Below are positions 61,301 to 64,000 of a DNA stretch of 64,000 nt, piece by piece. How positions within the stretch are numbered: the first letter of the stretch is position 1; each line of letters opens with the position of its first letter. The stretch is taken from assembly GCA_023416995.1 (NCBI GenBank), contig JAEZGI010000057.1, positions 1-64,000 on the forward strand, read 5' to 3'. A program made the position numbers and the translations under genes. Under the pieces are notes generated by a model that was not told the DNA's origin, ran no database searches, and was given only the letters and a program-made list of their open reading frames with translations. This DNA is from Bacteroidota bacterium (lineage in GTDB: Bacteria; Bacteroidota; Bacteroidia; Chitinophagales; Chitinophagaceae).

Positions 61301-63289
61301 ATGCAAACAACAGCGACGAACGACGATCTCTTCCGGTTGAAGAGATTGATCGGTGAGGAGGCGGATAGTGACGAGTTTCAGCAAAAATTAAATGATTTTT
61401 TCCCTGCTATCGTGTACGTCTATGATGTAGAGCAAAAGAAACTGCGATACATTAATAAAAAGATTACTGACGTCCTGGGGTATTCCTTCGAAGAGGTTTC
61501 GGAATGGGATGATGGTCTGTTGCAACTGGTTTTCAAAGAGGACCAGGACAGGGTGAAAGAAGAGTTGAAAAAGTTCTATTCACTTGAAGGCGATAGCAGT
61601 CATTTATACGAATGCCGTCTCAACAACAAACAAGGTGAGTGGCGGTACTTCCGCACCCGCGGAACAGTTCTGCGCCGCAACGAATCGGGCCAGCCGGGTT
61701 CGATGTTATTTGTTGCGGAAGATATTACCGAAAACATTAAAAGTACCGAAGAAATCCACCAATTACGCCAGCTACAGCATGAAACAGAAAGTCTGCTGGG
61801 CTTTGGCGTTTTTAATTATGACCTGTCAACCGGTGGAATACAATGGAGCGATGGGATCTACCAGATTCTTGAATACGATAAAAATCAGGATGCGCCCATA
61901 ATCAATTTCGAAAAATACCTGGATCATGTTGTGCCTGGTGACCGGGCTATGTTGCGTAATGTTATTGAAAGATCAATCGAGGCGAAATCAACCTTTACCG
62001 CGTCTTATGCAGTACTAACGCATAAGGGCAACCGAAGGGTGATATCAACGAGGGGTAAACTTGTTATATCTGCTGCTGGTGTAGTTGAAAAGGTTGTTGG
62101 TAGCATGCTGGATATAACAGAAGAGGTTTCGCACCAGGAAGCGCTGGAAACTTATAAACGCAACATGGATGAGAAAGAGCAGTTTCTTGATTTTGGTTCC
62201 TGGGAGGAAGATCTCACCAGCGATGTGATTCAATGGAGCGATGGCATGTATCGTTTATTCGGTTACGAACCATCAGAATACGGCGGTCGTGCTACGGTCG
62301 ATATTAATTTGCATCGAAAGCACGTGCATCAGGAAGATATGGAGCGTTGCCTGCAGATCAGGTCGGAAGCTATTACAAGCCAGGATGAATTCAGCCTTGA
62401 GTATAACATCACCACGTTATCGGGAAAATCAAAAAGACTTCAGACCTTTGCCAAGGTTATCCGGGATGAATACGGAGCAGCCATAAAGATCATAGGCACT
62501 ACCCGCAACATCACCCAACTTCATGCTTATGAGCGAAGTCTTGAATCGATCGTAAATGATTTGAACCGATCGAATAAAGATCTTGAAGAATTTGCCTATA
62601 TCGCTTCACACGACCTGCAGGAGCCATTGAGAAAACTTTCAACCTTTTCGGAGCGTCTCGTTACGAGGCACAGTGCAGAGCTCAGTCCGGATGCGAAAAA
62701 GTATACTGAACGGATTTTAGGTGCCACTGAAAATATGCGGATCCTGATTGAAAATCTGCTCGAGTTTTCGCGCACAGCACGGTCTACCATTCCTTTTACG
62801 ATGGTGGATCTGAATGCGGTTATATCTCAGGTACTATCCGACCTTGAAATGGTTATCGATCAAACCGGAGCGACTTTAAAGATTGATCGCTTACCTGTGG
62901 TGGATGGTGTTCCAAGCCAGTTGCAGCAACTGTTCAGTAATCTTTTGGGAAATGCCCTGAAATTCAGGAAGCCTGATGAGCAACCGCATATAGAAGTAGT
63001 GGTAACACTGCTTGATGAAAATGCAAAACGCAATTTCAAACTTTCGCCGGATCTTACCTATTACCAGATAGAAGTAAAAGATAATGGTATCGGCTTCGAA
63101 CAGGAATATGCACAAAAGATCTTCCAGATCTTCCAGCGATTACATGGAAAGGTAGAATTTCCTGGATCAGGGGTGGGACTTGCGATCTGTAAAAAAATCG
63201 TTGATAATCACCGCGGCCAGATCTTCGCTACCGGAGTGCCGGGTGAAGGTTCCAAATTCTCCGTTATATTGCCGGAGAAACATATATAA
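61301..63289 (+). CDS. Soluble PAS sensor histidine kinase
   Basis: A 662-residue kinase without any transmembrane segment. It has three PAS domains (about residues 25-145, 160-275 and 290-405); the second and third share an IQWSDGxY pattern. The phosphoacceptor is His437 in YIASHDLQEPLRK. The ATPase domain has LLGNALKFRK, DNGIGF and GSGVGLAICKKIV. It starts six bases after the NtrC-like gene, so it is the likely partner. The signal is unknown; it should be intracellular. Confidence 0.93.
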   Translation: MQTTATNDDLFRLKRLIGEEADSDEFQQKLNDFFPAIVYVYDVEQKKLRYINKKITDVLGYSFEEVSEWDDGLLQLVFKEDQDRVKEELKKFYSLEGDSSHLYECRLNNKQGEWRYFRTRGTVLRRNESGQPGSMLFVAEDITENIKSTEEIHQLRQLQHETESLLGFGVFNYDLSTGGIQWSDGIYQILEYDKNQDAPIINFEKYLDHVVPGDRAMLRNVIERSIEAKSTFTASYAVLTHKGNRRVISTRGKLVISAAGVVEKVVGSMLDITEEVSHQEALETYKRNMDEKEQFLDFGSWEEDLTSDVIQWSDGMYRLFGYEPSEYGGRATVDINLHRKHVHQEDMERCLQIRSEAITSQDEFSLEYNITTLSGKSKRLQTFAKVIRDEYGAAIKIIGTTRNITQLHAYERSLESIVNDLNRSNKDLEEFAYIASHDLQEPLRKLSTFSERLVTRHSAELSPDAKKYTERILGATENMRILIENLLEFSRTARSTIPFTMVDLNAVISQVLSDLEMVIDQTGATLKIDRLPVVDGVPSQLQQLFSNLLGNALKFRKPDEQPHIEVVVTLLDENAKRNFKLSPDLTYYQIEVKDNGIGFEQEYAQKIFQIFQRLHGKVEFPGSGVGLAICKKIVDNHRGQIFATGVPGEGSKFSVILPEKHI

Positions 63290-63303
63290 CGGTAATTTAA
63301 AGT

Positions 63304-64000
63304 ATGTATAATAGCAGGATTCTGATTATCGATGATGATGAAGATGATTTTTTCATTACTTCAGAATACATAAAAGAGATCACGGACAGCCAGTTTACCA
63401 TTGACTGGTGTTACAACTATGGCAAAGCCATGGAATTGATAACGGGTAAGGCCTACGATATTTATTTTGTGGATTACAGACTTGGTGCCAAAACCGGTAT
63501 TGATCTCCTGAAAGAAGCACTTGAAAAAAACTGCGAGGAACCGATCATCCTACTCACGGGAAAGGGCAATAAATCCATCGATATAGAAGCGATGCGGCTT
63601 GGCGCAACCGACTACCTTGTTAAATCGGAGCTTAACAGTGAAAAACTTGAACGTTGTATCAGGTATGCAATAGAACGCTCCATTCATCTTAAGGCGCTCA
63701 AAAACAACGAACAAAAATTCCGGAATATTTTTGAACGTTCAAAGGATGCGATATTTATTGCCGATACGGATCTGTATTTCCGTGATTTTAATGAGATGTC
63801 GTATGTGCTTTTTGGTTATGAACGGGAGGAATTACAGGAAATGTGTTTGTATGACCTGGTTCCCGAAGAAATAGACAGCCGGTATATCAGGAACCTTCTG
63901 GCTGGTACCGGTGAAGTTACCGATTTTGAGATGGAGCTTTCTATGAAGTCGGGTGATCGCAGGAACTGTATTCTTTCTTTATCAACCTACAGGGATCATG
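63304..64000 (+). CDS. Receiver-PAS protein, N-terminal part (truncated by window end)
   Basis: At least 232 codons run off the right edge. The N-terminus is a receiver (RILIIDDDEDDFFITSEYI) with phosphoacceptor Asp57 in YFVDYRLGAKTG and the Lys in DYLVKSELN. A PAS domain follows (FRNIFERSKDAIFIADTD, SYVLFGYEREELQEM). It could continue as a histidine kinase. ATG 63304 is 14 bases after the kinase stop, so it is probably in the same transcript. Confidence 0.9.
   Translation, partial: MYNSRILIIDDDEDDFFITSEYIKEITDSQFTIDWCYNYGKAMELITGKAYDIYFVDYRLGAKTGIDLLKEALEKNCEEPIILLTGKGNKSIDIEAMRLGATDYLVKSELNSEKLERCIRYAIERSIHLKALKNNEQKFRNIFERSKDAIFIADTDLYFRDFNEMSYVLFGYEREELQEMCLYDLVPEEIDSRYIRNLLAGTGEVTDFEMELSMKSGDRRNCILSLSTYRDH

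Overview
The window is a chromosomal stretch of a Bacteroidota bacterium, most likely of the Chitinophagaceae or a close relative (inference). The evidence is: proteins with type IX secretion (T9SS) C-terminal domains and the T9SS protein PorQ; a TonB receptor with an N-terminal carboxypeptidase-regulatory-like domain; many families typical of the phylum (DUF2807, DUF4954, DUF4403, DUF5683, GH127, GH43); promoters of the TTTG / TAnnTTTG type; and few Shine-Dalgarno sequences. I see no insertion sequence, prophage, CRISPR array or rRNA. Base composition looks even, and the region reads as core chromosome with some glycan-use genes.

Layout. 1-2.5 kb: the start of a TPP-riboswitch-controlled TonB receptor (minus), two tandem DUF2807 paralogues and an initiator tRNA with its own promoter and terminator. 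2.5-7.5 kb: the ribosome-assembly GTPases Era and Der, a small lipoprotein and a T9SS cargo protein. 7.5-17.4 kb: glmS with DUF4954, mgtE with an S9 peptidase, a SET-domain protein and a DUF4403 lipoprotein. 17.5-31 kb: a GH43 enzyme, VanZ, an AraC regulator divergent from an M48 protease, a bestrophin, a second S9 peptidase, YceI, a gliding-motility-type secreted protein and aconitase. 31-38 kb: PspC, threonine dehydrogenase, KdsA, DUF1080, an Rrf2-acylphosphatase pair and the parA-parB-DUF5683-dapB run. 38-45.3 kb: a flavin reductase, a metallophosphoesterase, an outer-membrane barrel, Lon, PorQ and a receiver-only regulator. 45.3-56 kb: BioB, a kinase-like/methyltransferase fusion, GH127, a four-gene operon (lipoprotein, UbiA-like, M42 peptidase, 54-residue membrane protein) divergent from a LuxE-like enzyme, then an oxidoreductase with a gluconate permease. 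56-64 kb: a YtxH/holin-like envelope operon between two single-domain response regulators, then rpoN, a sigma-54 activator, a soluble PAS histidine kinase and a receiver-PAS protein that runs off the end.

Main themes. Envelope biogenesis recurs (GlmS, KdsA, DapB, PorQ, small membrane proteins). Arabinose-containing glycan use is suggested by GH43 and GH127. The last 8 kb forms a signalling hub in which sigma-54, its activator and a likely cognate kinase are adjacent. The most interesting unexplained items are the four consecutive inverted repeats upstream of rpoN, the long palindrome before lon, the kinase-like/methyltransferase fusion, the 54-residue membrane protein and the tandem DUF2807 proteins with different repeat signatures. 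I did not find a clear undescribed defence or mobile system.
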